Origin: Gongronella butleri
Taxonomy: Eukaryota; Mucoromycota; Mucoromycetes; Mucorales; Cunninghamellaceae
Direction of reading: 5' to 3'
Assembly (NCBI GenBank): GCA_025201375.1
Contig: JAIWZP010000004.1
Location: 806,001-870,000 of the forward strand
DNA: 64,000 nucleotides
Within the stretch, counting starts at the first letter, position 1; each line of letters opens with the position of its first letter. The position numbers and the translations under genes were made by a program. Below, piece by piece: positions 34,677 to 45,696 of the stretch. The notes beneath the pieces were generated by a model that saw nothing but the letters and a program-made list of their open reading frames with translations, was not told the origin of the DNA and made no database searches.

Positions 34677-36236
34677 ATGTCGTCCACGCAAGCCAATCGA
34701 TTGACAAAAGAAGACTACCGCAAGCAAAAGGATCTGGAGGCTGCGCGCAAGGCGGGCACGGCGCCGGCAGCCATTGACGATGAGGGCAACGAGATCAATC
34801 CACACACCCCTCAATTCATGCTGAATGCTCCTTGGTACGTGGACACGGGCAAGGTGTCACTCAAGCATCAGCGTGCGCCTCTCAAGCGCCAGGGGCCAAA
34901 GTTCACAGCCGACGACAATTATTGGTACGCACGCGGCAAACGAGCGGTAAGTCCTCCTTTTTTTTGTGAGATGTTTTTCTGCGGACGCCTTGGCAGCTCT
35001 ATTGGGTCCATTGGATGTGAGGATGGCCCCATTGGGACACAATGGGGTGCAATGGGGTGCAATTGGAAGAAAAAAAGGAAAAAACAAAAAGAGGACAATT
35101 TCTTACTTTTTGTTTTTTTGTCACCAATTGAATAGGGTCCTGCCGCGACAAAGTATCGAAAAGGAGCTTGCGAGAACTGCGGTGCAATGAGCCACAAGAC
35201 CAAGGATTGTGTGGACCGACCACGCAAAAAGGGCGCGCGATGGACGGGGAAAAACATCCAAGCGGACGAGATTGTGCAAAATGTGGACCTTGATTGGGAC
35301 GAGAAGCGCGATCGATGGAATGGGTACGATCCCAAGGAGCACGACAAGGTCATGGAGGAGTACAACAAGATTGAGGATGCGCGCCGTGAGGCCAAGGCGT
35401 CGGCATTTGCGCAAGGCACCGATACCACGGCCAGCAGCAAGGCCAAGGACGACGACAATGCCGATGACGACGATGACGAAAAGTACGCCGACGAGGCAGA
35501 CATGCCTGGCCAGCACGTGAATCAAAAGACACGCACAACCATCCGCAACTTGCGCATCCGCGAGGATACGGCGAAATACCTGCTGAATCTCGACACCGAG
35601 TCGGCCCATTACGATCCAAAGACACGCTCCATGCGCGGCAACCCGCTACCCGACAAGCAGGACGACGGCGGCTTTGCAGGTGACAATTTCACGCGTTATA
35701 CGGGCGATACAAACGACATGGCCAAAGTCCAAATGTTTGCCTGGCAGGCCGCAGACCGCGGCACCGATGTCCATCTCCAGGCAAACCCCACCCAGGTCGC
35801 TCTGCTGCACAAGGAATTCGAGGACAAAAAGGACAAGGTCCGTGGCTCCACCCAGCAGAGCATCCTCGACAAGTATGGCGGCGCAGAACACCTCGAAACC
35901 TTGCCAAAGGAGCTGCTGCTCGCTCAAACAGAGAATTACGTCGAATACTCGCGAACAGGCCGTGTCATCAAGGGCCAGGAACGCGCAAAAGCAAAGTCAA
36001 AATACGAGGAAGATGGTAAAACTTGAGAAAATTGGGAAAATTTGGCAAACCAATTCGCTCATCCATCTTTTTTTCTAGTGCTCGTCAACAACCATCAATC
36101 TGTATGGGGCTCGTACTGGGCCGATGGCAAATGGGGCTATCAATGTTGCCGTTCATTCATGAAAAATTCTTATTGTACCGGCCAGGCCGGCATTGACGCA
36201 CAACAGGCGTCCACGCGGCTGCTGGAGCAACAATGA
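34677..36236 (+). CDS. SLU7: Pre-mRNA splicing factor SLU7
   Basis: A second-step splicing factor that helps select the 3' splice site. The start is [20 protein letters not shown]. Exon 1 includes [15 protein letters not shown] and [11 protein letters not shown]; after an intron (about 34950-35135), [20 protein letters not shown] is the CCHC zinc knuckle. [56 protein letters not shown]-type and the terminal [11 protein letters not shown] / [16 protein letters not shown] blocks are all SLU7 signatures. Three exons; TGA at 36234-36236. Its presence fits a genome whose introns have T-rich, variable 3' ends. Confidence 0.95.
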
Positions 36237-37246
36237 GCCCTCTTTTTTTTTTTCTCTTTTCAATGATCCAATAAATTCATGTATTCCATATTTATGCATC
36301 TTTTTGATTGCCACGCAAGTCGTTTTTTTTTTTTTTAAAAAAAAAAAAAAGGGAGCGGAGAGCAATTTGGGCGCAATTTCTGCTGATGAGCCAGCAAAGC
36401 AGAAAAAAAAGAAAGCGACTTGTTCTTGCGAGCTTGCATAAAGGGGACCCAAGGGGGGGGGGAGGGCGGAGCGTGCCAAAAGATGAGAAGGAAAAAAAAC
36501 AAGCATCGTTTGGAACGGCCTCCTTGGATCGTCGGCGCCCATTGGACAGCTTGGTCCCGCGTCTCTCCTTTTTCATCATCTCAGGTTGTGTCACCATGCT
36601 CAATTTACACAAGTGTAACATGGACCGCCGTGTTAAATGCAAAAGCGACGCCATCTGTGTCCACACCGATGGCACCAAGCCAAGGAAAAGAATAAAACCA
36701 AAGAAAAATTGAGAAAAAGAAACGAGTCCATGACACATTCCCCATCTTTACCCTCTTGACGAGCCGTGAAATGAGGGAGATCATTTTAAAAAAAAAAAAA
36801 ATAGGAGAAGGTTGACAGGCATGGGCCTGTGATTTGCCGTGGAATTGGATGCTTTGCCAGGCTTTTTAACTCGATGCGTACTAGGGAGCGAGCTATTTTT
36901 ACTGCGCGCTCATCAAGTAGAGAGAGTGTGAAATTTTCTGGTTGACAAAGGTAAAACCCAAGCTTTTTTGACTTTTTGCTCTTTTTCTTTTTCTTCTTCA
37001 TATCCTTTTTATTGTTCTCGACGTGTCCTTTACACCCCTCCGTCCCCTCTCCCTTCCCTCTTTTTCCTCCCCTCCCCCAACCCACTCCACTCTTTTTTTT
37101 TTCTTTTTCAAAAAGATAAGGCTTGCTTTTCTTTTTTTTTCCCCAGTCGCTCCTTTAGAGATACCCGCCCTTGTCCTTATCCTCCCCCTCCCCTTTTTCT
37201 AAGCAACAACACGCTTTTTCCCTAGTCATTCCTTTAATATTTCACC
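36237..37246. other. Intergenic region upstream of the bHLH gene
   Basis: About 1 kb with facing poly-T and poly-A runs (36324-36350), an A-rich block (36787-36801) and a long CT-rich stretch (36970-37200) just before the bHLH start. No supported ORF. Confidence 0.4.
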
Positions 37247-38085
37247 ATGAATTCTGATAACAGCAATTTTACCTTTGATGAATACATCATGCCCTCTTCT
37301 TATCACCAAAAGCCCGACTTGGATGTTGCGTCTTATCAAGGTAAAAAAGAAAAAAATAGAGCCCCAAAAAAAAGGGGGACAGGATGGACGGTGGCATTGC
37401 CAGTCCATTGGCTTGCGCGTTTTCTCGAAAAGATGAACTTTATCCTTTTTTTTTCTTATTTCTTTTTGCCCTAGGCTATGCATCGACCCCTCTCCTTTCC
37501 ACCGCGGCATCCGCTTCCGCCGTGTCATACCTGCCCGCCGTGTTTGATTTGCCGGACACGCCGCCTGCGACGACACCACCATTGCTTTCTTCGTCGTCAT
37601 CGACATCGACGACCAGCTCGACACTGTCCGAGAAAATTGCAAAGGTGAACACGCTGCCCGAGTCGTTTTTGCCTCAATTCCATCAGTACAGCAAGGAGAC
37701 GTACGAGAATGGGCGCAAGCGCAAGTCGCGCCGCAGCAATGGCAGCAAGACAGACGATGACTCGAATTCCGACGAGGACAATGCCGCCGCCGCACTCGAG
37801 ATGCGTCGCCAAGTCCACATCCAGTCTGAGCAAAAGCGCCGCGCCCAAATCTCGGATGGCTTCCAGGAGCTCCGCCAGCATCTGCCCGGCTGCGTCAACA
37901 AAAAAATGAGCAAAGCCGCGCTCTTGCACCGCACCGTCCAACATCTGCAGCACCTCAAGAAGAACCAGACTTCTTTGCTTGCCGAATTGGAGCGCCTCGT
38001 CCGTGAAAATGAGCAGCTCAACAAATTCCAAGAATCGGTTTTGCAAAAGCAAGCCCTGGATCGCATGTACCAGGTGCCATTGTAA
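37247..38085 (+). CDS. bHLH transcription factor (Myc/Max/Mlx-type basic region)
   Basis: Two exons: the first encodes MNSDNSNFTFDEYIMPSSYH and ends near 37339 at SYQ, the second starts near 37475. The DNA-binding region reads VHIQSEQKRRAQISDGFQEL with H-x3-E-x2-RR, the E-box (CANNTG) class. A loop with KKMSKAALLHRTVQHLQHL and a leucine-rich continuation (ELERLVRENEQLNKFQESVL) follow, suggesting bHLH-zipper dimerisation. A Ser/Thr/Pro-rich N-terminal half is a likely regulatory region. It most resembles fungal Mlx/Max-like regulators; target genes are unknown. Confidence 0.88.
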
Positions 38086-38431
38086 TCGTTTTCCCCCCCC
38101 TCTCCCCTTTTTTTATTATTTGTTACTTTTTTTTTCCTTGGACACGCCCTTGGACACGTCATGGACACGTCTAGGACACGTCGCTCTTTTCTTCTTTCAA
38201 TTGAACGAATAAAAATAAAAAAAAACCAATTGAACCTGTCAATTGCCCGCCCTGGCTCGCCATTGGGTATGGTGGAAAAAGCTGAGGTTGTGTGGGGTAG
38301 GGGCACTGGGCGGCGGGGTCGGCGGACCCAGCTCCGCAGGATTTTGATTTCAAAAGGGGGAACAGTGACAAAGCACAATTGCCACCTTTTTTCTTTTTTT
38401 TTCCCCACTTTTTTTCTCGTATTTTCCCCCT
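38086..38431. other. Intergenic region, bHLH gene to PEX1
   Basis: 346 bp. It contains a near-perfect short tandem array, GGACACGyC repeated about four times (38141-38182). The remainder is T-rich and leads into the PEX1 start. Confidence 0.45.
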
Positions 38432-39217
38432 ATGCCCAAACACCTTCTTGTTCAGTTCACCCCTATACGTTCGTGTCTTGTCAACCTGCCACCACAGTGG
38501 GTGTCTGCGTTGCTCGACCAGCGAAAGGTAAAAAAAAATAAAAAGAGGAGCCAAATCGCCTTTTTGCTCTTAAAACTCACTTTTTTTGCACTCGTTAACC
38601 TTCAGGTCCCTCAAAATGTGATGCTGGAGCTGGCATGGACGCCAAAGGGCGGTGCCGACGCACGTAAAGCGTACTTTGGCTGGTCGGGCCAGGCGTCCAA
38701 GCCGTTGCCACCCAATTCGGTGTTTACGCACGGCGCCGACGGCAAGCTCGACGTCCTAGAAATGGACCCTCAACTGGGCACGGCCATTGGCCTGTCCGAG
38801 GGCCAAAAGGTAAATGAATTGGGACGCCAATTGGAAGTTTGAATGGGCAAAAACGCTGACTCGCAGCCTTGTTCTTGCTGGTTTTAGATCACGGTTGAGT
38901 TTTGCCGCAGTGTGCCCGAGTGCTCAACCGTCAATGTTGAGCCGTACACGGAGGATGACTGGGAAATTTTGGTAAGGTTCAAAAAACCAACAAAAAAGTT
39001 AAAAAAAGCATGTGGTTATGGCGATCTGACAGCTTGGCTCCGCATTTTCTTTCCCCCTCCCCCTACTTTTTATCCAGGAATTGCATGCTGGCTATGTCGA
39101 GGAAAATTTGCTCAGTCAGCTTCGTGTTGTGTATTCGAATCAATTGTTTTGTGTATGGATCCACGGCAAGACGCTGGTTCGCCTAAAAGTTGGTAAGTGA
39201 AAAGGGGGAAAGCATGA

Positions 39218-39255
<38 letters not shown>

Positions 39256-42200
39256 CTGACCTTTGCGTTTTTGTCGTTTTTGTTATTTTGTAGCTGAAAT
39301 CCAGCCCAAGCACGCTTTTGTCAAGCTCACGTCGAACACGGAGGTGATTGTGGCACCCAAAGTGCGCAAAGCCGCAACGGCTGCCGAGGACACGCCCACG
39401 GACCTTTCCAACAACGACGACCAGGCTGTCGAGCTGCCCCACGTCGATTTGCGCGCGATGCCTGCCTACAAGGACGCGAACGACGCGCCATTGGTGCTCG
39501 ATGACTTGTCCGTATATATTCACCCAGAGAACTTTCTCGGCCAGGAGATTGTCAGCGTCATCAAAGTCGTCCCTGCCTACAGCCAGCCAAACCAGCAGCA
39601 ACAGCGCAAAGCCAATGGCTCTAGCAGCAGCAATGCCGACACCGCCGTCGATGCCAATGGTCATGACGACACCAATGCCGCTGATCCCGCCACACCACCC
39701 AGCCCCGCATCCACCCTGTATGCCGCCATCCATCTCTCAAAACAGGTGCCTCGCAACCACGTTTTCCTCGGCGATGCCATCCGCTCGACCCTGAATCTCG
39801 CCGACTATGACATCATCCGGTAAAATGGAAAAAAAGGGGGATAATGGGGAAAATGTAAGGCCATTGGCTCATTTTTCCCACTTTTTTTTCCCAGATTGAC
39901 CAACACGACACTCAAAAAGACGCCCTTGGGCGCGCTTGTGTTCCGCCCCTATGCTGCGAGCCAGGCCAGCAACAATGTCATGAAATTCGGCGCCGACGCG
40001 ACCGCGCAGCAGAAGGAAAAGGCGCAGCAAAAGGAGGCGCTTGTGCAAGACTTGCAACGTAAAAATAGAGAATTATTCCGCAAATTGTGTCGTCCATTGC
40101 TAATGTATCTTTTTTGATTTAGACCATCTGAAGACACTAACCAAGGACGAAAAAGTCGTGCTGACGCATGGCCTTGTAGTTTCTGTTCATGACACAAAGG
40201 GGCTGCTTCAATTCGCGCAAAAAAAGCGCCTGTTTGGCGCCTTGACGAACGGTGCAGCCGCCGAGCAACCTGCAGAGCAATATGCCGTGGTGCCCGTGGC
40301 GCAGCTCAAATCGCTCCAAATCGACATTGGCGAGGAGGTGCAAAAGGACGAGCCGGCCAAGACAAAGGACAGTGCCGCGGCGCCACCCGTGCTTGGCGGC
40401 GTCGACAAGACGTTTAACAAGCTGCTCGCTTACGCCAAGGCCAATGTCGTTGAAAAGAAGCTGCAGGATGCCCTGGGCGTCCCTGGATCGGGCGGTGCTT
40501 TGGTCACCGGGTCGCACGGCGCCGGCAAGACCGAACTCGTGAAAAAGGTGCTCAACAGCGTGCACTACGATCCATCGTGCTTGATTTGTAAGAAAGAAGA
40601 GAGAGAGAGAAAAAAAAAGTCAATGGCATTTTTTTCTCATTTTTTCGCGTTTTCTCCCATTTAGATACCATGGAGATCAACTGCGCCGAGATTGCCAACG
40701 AACGCATTCCGACGCTCAAGGACACGATGCAAAAGTGGTTTGACGAGGCCGCGTGGCACGCGCCATCGGTGATCTTTTTTGACGACATTGACCGCCTGAT
40801 CCCTGCCGAGGTTGAACACGCCGACTCGACTCGGTCGCGTCACCTGGCCGAGCTGTTCACGCAGATGGCCACTACCATGACGCGCCGTCACGCCGTCATG
40901 ATGGTCGCCACCGCACAGCAACAACAGAGCATCCACGCCAACCTCATCACCAATCATCTGTTCACGGAACTTGTCCAATTGAAACCACCCTCGCGCGACG
41001 AACGCAAGCAGGTAAAAAAAAAAAGACAGAGGGAGGCAAACTGAGTGATTTTTGTGATTTTTATTGGATCTCACGCCATTTTTAATAGATCATGGAGACC
41101 ATCATGGAGCATGGCGCCAGTGTGCTTTCCCGGAGCTTGCCGCACATTGATTTGGTGTCTGTTGCGTCCGAGACCGAAGGGTATCTGGCGTCGGATCTTC
41201 GGGCGCTTGTGGAGCGCGCCGTGCATGAAGGCGCCGTGCGTAGCATCAAGGAAAAGATGGACCAGGCCGACCACAGTGCCATTGACGCGAGCGACGCCGA
41301 CTTGCAGCTGCAGCTCATCCAGCAGGACTTTGCGCAGGCCCGCGAGGGCTTCGTTCCCGCGTCATTGCGCGGCGTCAAGCTGCAGAGCTCCGGCGTCATG
41401 TGGTCCGATATTGGTGGCCTGAACGAAACGCGTCGCACGCTTCTCGAAACCCTCGAATGGCCAACAAAATACGCCGCCGTCTTTGCTCAATGCCCACTTC
41501 GTCTCCGCTCAGGGTACGACAATTCAACAACAACAACAAAAAAAAAAAAAAAAAAGTGAAAATTCGAAAGAAATCGCGCTCATAGTGCTTTTCTGTTTCT
41601 AGTCTGCTGCTTTATGGCTACCCCGGTTGTGGCAAAACACTGCTCGCATCGGCCGTCGCCAAGGAATGCGGCCTCAATTTCATCAGCGTCAAAGGCCCAG
41701 AGATCCTCAACAAGTACATTGGCGCAAGTGAAAAGTCCGTGCGCGACCTGTTTGAGCGCGCATCCGCTGCCAAGCCGTGCGTCCTCTTTTTTGACGAATT
41801 TGACTCCATTGCACCGCGCCGCGGCCACGACAGCACCGGTGTCACCGATCGCGTCGTCAATCAAATGCTCACACAGATGGATGGTGCGGAAGGCTTGGAT
41901 GGTGTCTACGTCCTGGCAGCTACGAGGTAAATTGCATGTTCCTTCTTTTGAGGAATTGCGCGTTAAAAAAAAAAAAAAAAGAGGGCAAGTCCACAATGGC
42001 TCACTTTTTTTTTTTGGCTCTAGCCGCCCCGATTTGATTGATCCTGCGCTGCTGCGCCCCGGCCGTCTTGACAAGGCGCTGCTGTGTGGCATGCCCAGCT
42101 TTGACGAGCGCTTGGAGATTCTGGGCGCGCTGGCCAGCAAGATGACGCTGGCATCCGAGGTGGATCTCAATGCCTATGCCGAAAAGACCGAGGGGTTCTC

Positions 42201-42768
42201 GGGCGCCGACTTGCAGGGTTTCTTGTACAATGCCCATCTCGAGGCTATCCACGGCGCCATCAATATCGACAGCTTCAAGGAACAGCTCAAAAAAGAGCAG
42301 GACGACAAATCCACAAAGGATCCCAAACAGGCCTTTGTCATGGCCGGCGGCAAGCACGACGACAACAAGGGCCCATTGACGTTGGCCGAAAAGGGCCATA
42401 TCTCTCAGCGCGTAAGCAAAACGAAAAAAAAAACGAGCGGATGGGGAAGCACGCGTACTCATTTTCTTTTTTGTTGCTTTCTTACCTAGTTGGACCAAAT
42501 CAAGCTTGGACTCAAAGCGCCCGATACCACGTCCAAGAAGAAGAAAAAGGCCGCCGCTCCCGCCTCCAATGCCGCGGCAGACGAGCACGTCGCAGCCATC
42601 ACGGTCAAACATCTCGAAAAATCACTCAAAACCACGCGCCCCTCCATCACCGCCGAGGAATTCTTGCGCCTCAAGGCCATTTACGATGAATTTGTGTCCG
42701 GTCGCACCGGCGAGCTGCCCAGCGGCGAGGGCGAAAAGGGCATCGGCAAGCGCTCGACCCTCGGATAG
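38432..42768 (+). CDS. PEX1: Peroxisomal biogenesis AAA ATPase Pex1
   Basis: With Pex6 it forms the hexameric motor that extracts ubiquitinated Pex5 from the peroxisome membrane. N-terminus [20 protein letters not shown] and [12 protein letters not shown] match the Pex1 N-domain. D1 has Walker [11 protein letters not shown] and Walker [12 protein letters not shown]2 has [23 protein letters not shown] and the second region of homology [17 protein letters not shown]. The downstream [20 protein letters not shown] block is Pex1-specific. Twelve exons; an A35 run sits in one intron. D1 Walker A has Ala-Gly-Lys-Thr intact, so both rings may bind ATP. ATG at 38432; TAG at 42766-42768. Confidence 0.95.
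39219..39253 (+). repeat. Poly-A tract (35 A) inside a PEX1 intron
   Basis: The longest homopolymer in the window, between donor GTAAGT near 39193 and the acceptor TAG near 39292. It is an extreme case of a feature present in most introns here. Sequencing length error is possible. Confidence 0.9.
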
Positions 42769-43172
42769 ACTGCTTTTTAGATTTGAAAGTAAATAAATGG
42801 CCAAGGCACACTCTGTGATCTTGCCGACCCTGTACTATTAATAATTTACAAGCATAATGCATCTGAATTTTTTGATCATGTTGTATTCTTCTGCTGATGA
42901 ATAAGAAAAAGTACGCTACGAATCAATACATTGAAAATGACTGTATGATACTGTATATACCGGTATGATATTTGCCAATTTCACAAATCTATCATACTGT
43001 AGCCTTATTATGATCTAATAATCACCGCAATAGCATACAGTAACTTGTGGTTAGATCACGTCCAACAAGCAACTCTTTGTCGAGTTTTTTTTCAGAAATC
43101 GGATCACTCAGTCCAGGGAACATCCATTTTGCATAAAAAAATCAGTGCCAAATCATGGTCAAAACTAGGGTA
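42769..43172. other. AT-rich start of the accessory island
   Basis: No ORF. It contains three TACTGTA/TACAGTA heptamers (42949, 42995, 43036) of the kind that recur at 47.4-49.6 kb. PEX1 3' end signals lie in the first 100 bp. Confidence 0.45.
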
Positions 43173-43627
43173 TACTAACGATTCGGTGAAACCGAAACCG
43201 AATCGAATCGAATCGATAATATCGGTTTCGGTTTGGCATTTTTTGAAACCGGTTTCATCGATAAAAATTTCGAGCCAAACCGGTAACCGATAAAAACCGA
43301 TAAGCGGGCATTGAAAAAAAATTGGTGGTACTACTTCGTACAATTTAATCTTTATGGTCAGAAATAGATTTTTAGTGTAGTGGTTTGACGCAGGGACGCA
43401 ACCTGCAAGGTCCAGAGTTCGAATCCTTCTTTGATTTTGCATTTTTTTCCCAATTTTTAAAATTGAGCGCTTCTTTTTTTTGGAAAGGTCACGTGTTGAA
43501 GTCTTAACGATTCGATTCGGTTCGGTTTCGGTTTCCGGAAATCTTATCGATTCGGTTTCGGTTTTCGAAAATATTATCGATTCGGTTTCGGTTTTACAAA
43601 AAAACCAAACCGGTTCATCGATAGTAT
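43173..43627. repeat. Inverted-repeat element with ATCGATTCGGTTTCGG units flanking a tRNA-like core
   Basis: The left arm (about 43173-43300) and right arm (about 43500-43627) carry repeated units of ATCGATTCGGTTTCGG and their complement, so they face each other. The outer ends are alike when one is reversed: ATACTAACGATTCGGTG on the left, ATACTATCGATGAACCGG from the right. A tRNA-like core lies between. This resembles a small non-autonomous foldback element. It directly abuts the 3.77-kb mobile element. Confidence 0.6.
43371..43432 (+). other. tRNA-like (SINE-head-like) segment with A and B boxes
   Basis: TAGTGTAGTGG at 43373-43383 fits an A box and GTTCGAATCC at 43417-43426 is a perfect B box, 44 bp apart. 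A 5-bp stem GCAGG/CCTGC (43390-43394 with 43402-43406) encloses a 7-nt loop. No acceptor stem pairs and position 33 is not U, so it is not a functional tRNA. T-runs further downstream could stop Pol III. Likely a SINE head or tRNA fossil. Confidence 0.45.
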
Positions 43628-43872
43628 GGAGGTCGGTCATAATTGGTTGCCTGTGCTTAGTATGATAGATCAACATTTATTTTATAGGACATCTATGCCT
43701 TTAAAGTCTTTTTAATTGCACTGAACATTGTCTCCCGGGAAGACACTGTGGCCTTATACCCGTGTCTTTGCTTCGGTCCCGATTACGTAATCAATTGGTT
43801 TGCAAATGATTATCTAGACGCGTTTTAAACAATTAGACAAATTTTGAACAAAAAGACTTGCCCGATCGCCTA
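43628..43872 (+). repeat. Left 245-bp direct repeat of the mobile element
   Basis: Identical over its full length to 47149-47393. Begins GGAGGTCGGTCATAATTGG and ends CCCGATCGCCTA; it lacks the TG...CA ends of LTRs. On the minus strand it offers AATAAA-like sequence that could end transcripts of ORF1/ORF3. Confidence 0.95.
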
Positions 43873-43877
43873 CAGCA

Positions 43878-44150
43878 TCAGATGATATTAACGTAAACGG
43901 TTCTTTTTACCTTGCGAGTAACAATAAAGCTAAAGACTACATTTCCAGCGATATTTGCTTCGATTACTCCTTGCAATTCATCACTGCTGCAGCGTGCTTT
44001 CACAATGCCATTATTGAGGACCAGATGTAGATACGTTTTATTTCTGAACGACGCGTATCCATACTTATTTACAGTGTAAGTTTCACCAATGGCAAGACAT
44101 GAATAATCAGCTCTGTATGATGATACCTGAGGGCTGTTTATGACGATCAA
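43878..44150 (-). CDS. Mobile-element ORF3, 90-residue unknown protein
   Basis: Starts inside ORF1 (44-nt overlap, different frame) and stops 5 bp before the left direct repeat. No recognised domain; the translation alternates hydrophobic and polar residues (SFRNKTYLHLVLNNGIVKA) like a small beta-rich fold. It could be an independent protein or a C-terminal extension of ORF1 reached by frameshifting. Its fit to the space supports it being real. Confidence 0.5.
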   Translation of the reverse strand: MIVINSPQVSSYRADYSCLAIGETYTVNKYGYASFRNKTYLHLVLNNGIVKARCSSDELQGVIEANIAGNVVFSFIVTRKVKRTVYVNII

Positions 44151-45561
44151 TGACTCTGGGAGCGCATTGGTTCAAGGATAACATGCTAAAGGAATCTTCT
44201 ATCTTGACCAACGGCGCCAAACTGCGATTGATAGAGTTTTCCAGGCGATGGTTAGGCCACTCGATGTAGATGTTCTTATAGATATCAAGGCCAACGTCGG
44301 CAAACATGCTGATATTTTCTATTTGAAGACGACTACGGGAAGGAAACAAGGAATTGGACAGACCAGGTACCAACGTCATGGCGTTACATCCTTCAGCTCT
44401 TTGGTAACGCTCGTGTTTAATAACGTCATACGAGTGATTGTTACCGGTGGTGTCAGCAGTGATTTGCTCAATAAAGAAGCAGTGGATAATTCTGTCGTTG
44501 AAGCTGAAGTTGGCTAACAAGCACTCAAGTTTATCTCTGCTAATTTTATCTTTACAAATACCATGCATTCGCCTTGTAAGTGAGTTCCACCAATGACAGT
44601 AAGCAAAAGTACCTGTACTCTCAATGTACACTGCAGTAACTTGGGAAAGCTTATCGACAATCTTGTGCCATTGCTCGTACAAGGGAACATTGAAAGTGGG
44701 GCATTCTGCAAGATCATCCAGCAAGTTGTTCATTGCATGTTCGTATGAGGTGGGAGCAAAGAGCGTGCTGCCGTAGATGGTTAATTCGATACGAGTATAT
44801 CCAGCACCTAGAAAACGCTTTAGTCTTTCCATGGATGAGGTATCTGGACTGGCAACAAGATGGCTGAGACGTGATCCTAGGAGCTGAAGAACTTGCGTGC
44901 TTTCCAAGGCTTGAATGAACTTGTTATAGATTTTCGTACGAGTATTTGCGTTGTTCAATTGGGGACACTTGCCTAGGTAAGAGATGCAGTTATCACCAGT
45001 TTTTCGTCGGTCATTCACAATATCAAATATGGTGGCAAGATTGCGTGACAGGAGGTATTTTTCGATGATTTTACGCGTCGAAATGCGTGCGCAATCAACT
45101 GTCACATCGATACTTCGAATTAAGACCCTATTTTCATGCAATCTCGCGAGAGCCTCTTGTTGCAAGGAATGAAGTACGTCATTCAAGCTAATATTATGAA
45201 ACGTGACATTAATACCAAGGTAACCTACTTTATTCCATGATTGACGCATTTCCATTTCCTCAGATGCGAGATCAAAGCTCTGCCATATGCCTTTTCTGAT
45301 ATATTTTATGCGAAACTGATGATTTTCAAAGGCAGATAACAAGCAGCTCTTGATGATACCCATGAAGAACTTGATCTTTTGGGTAACGTCACAATTCGTG
45401 TCAAAGGCGCACCATAGCATAATGCTGTCAACGAAAATGCTCGTAAAATCTGTCCATCCATAAAGTTTGTCATAATTTTCTGTGTAGTCAATACCATAAA
45501 GGTCGTTTAGGTATTGGGAATGTTCATAAAGGAAAGAGTTTACAATAGTGTTGGTCATCAT
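44107..45561 (-). CDS. Mobile-element ORF1, 484-residue protein with faint replication-initiator resemblance
   Basis: A single uninterrupted ORF, divergent from the transposase. Its middle reads SIDVTVDCAR, then NCISYLGKC, TRTKIYNKFIQALES and GYTRIELTIYGS. The order D-x-T-x-D, then Y-x-G, then K-I-Y-x-K, then R-I-E-L recalls Rep_trans/phage-type plasmid initiators, in which the tyrosine near IY-x-K is catalytic. This is pattern memory, not an alignment, and no HUH motif is present. Alternatives are an accessory transposition protein or an unrelated conserved protein. Confidence 0.6.
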   Translation of the reverse strand: MMTNTIVNSFLYEHSQYLNDLYGIDYTENYDKLYGWTDFTSIFVDSIMLWCAFDTNCDVTQKIKFFMGIIKSCLLSAFENHQFRIKYIRKGIWQSFDLASEEMEMRQSWNKVGYLGINVTFHNISLNDVLHSLQQEALARLHENRVLIRSIDVTVDCARISTRKIIEKYLLSRNLATIFDIVNDRRKTGDNCISYLGKCPQLNNANTRTKIYNKFIQALESTQVLQLLGSRLSHLVASPDTSSMERLKRFLGAGYTRIELTIYGSTLFAPTSYEHAMNNLLDDLAECPTFNVPLYEQWHKIVDKLSQVTAVYIESTGTFAYCHWWNSLTRRMHGICKDKISRDKLECLLANFSFNDRIIHCFFIEQITADTTGNNHSYDVIKHERYQRAEGCNAMTLVPGLSNSLFPSRSRLQIENISMFADVGLDIYKNIYIEWPNHRLENSINRSLAPLVKIEDSFSMLSLNQCAPRVIDRHKQPSGIIIQS

Positions 45562-45696
45562 ATTGCACAGACTTTACAAATCTTGCTTGGTCGTCGGCGT
45601 TTGATTATAAATAGCTCTTCACATAAATGATTAATCATGTGACCATTTTAAAACGGGGCTTTATTTGAATGCACTATACATGAGATCAAAGGCAAG
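45562..45696. promoter_or_regulatory. Divergent promoter of the mobile element
   Basis: 135 bp between the ORF1 and ORF2 start codons, AT-rich, with TTATAAATA near 45604-45612 pointing to ORF1 or ORF2. Position is the main evidence. Confidence 0.45.

Noticed and set aside
43371..43432. Functional tRNA gene
   Set aside because: A and B boxes are present, but no acceptor stem pairs, the D arm is poor and position 33 is not U.
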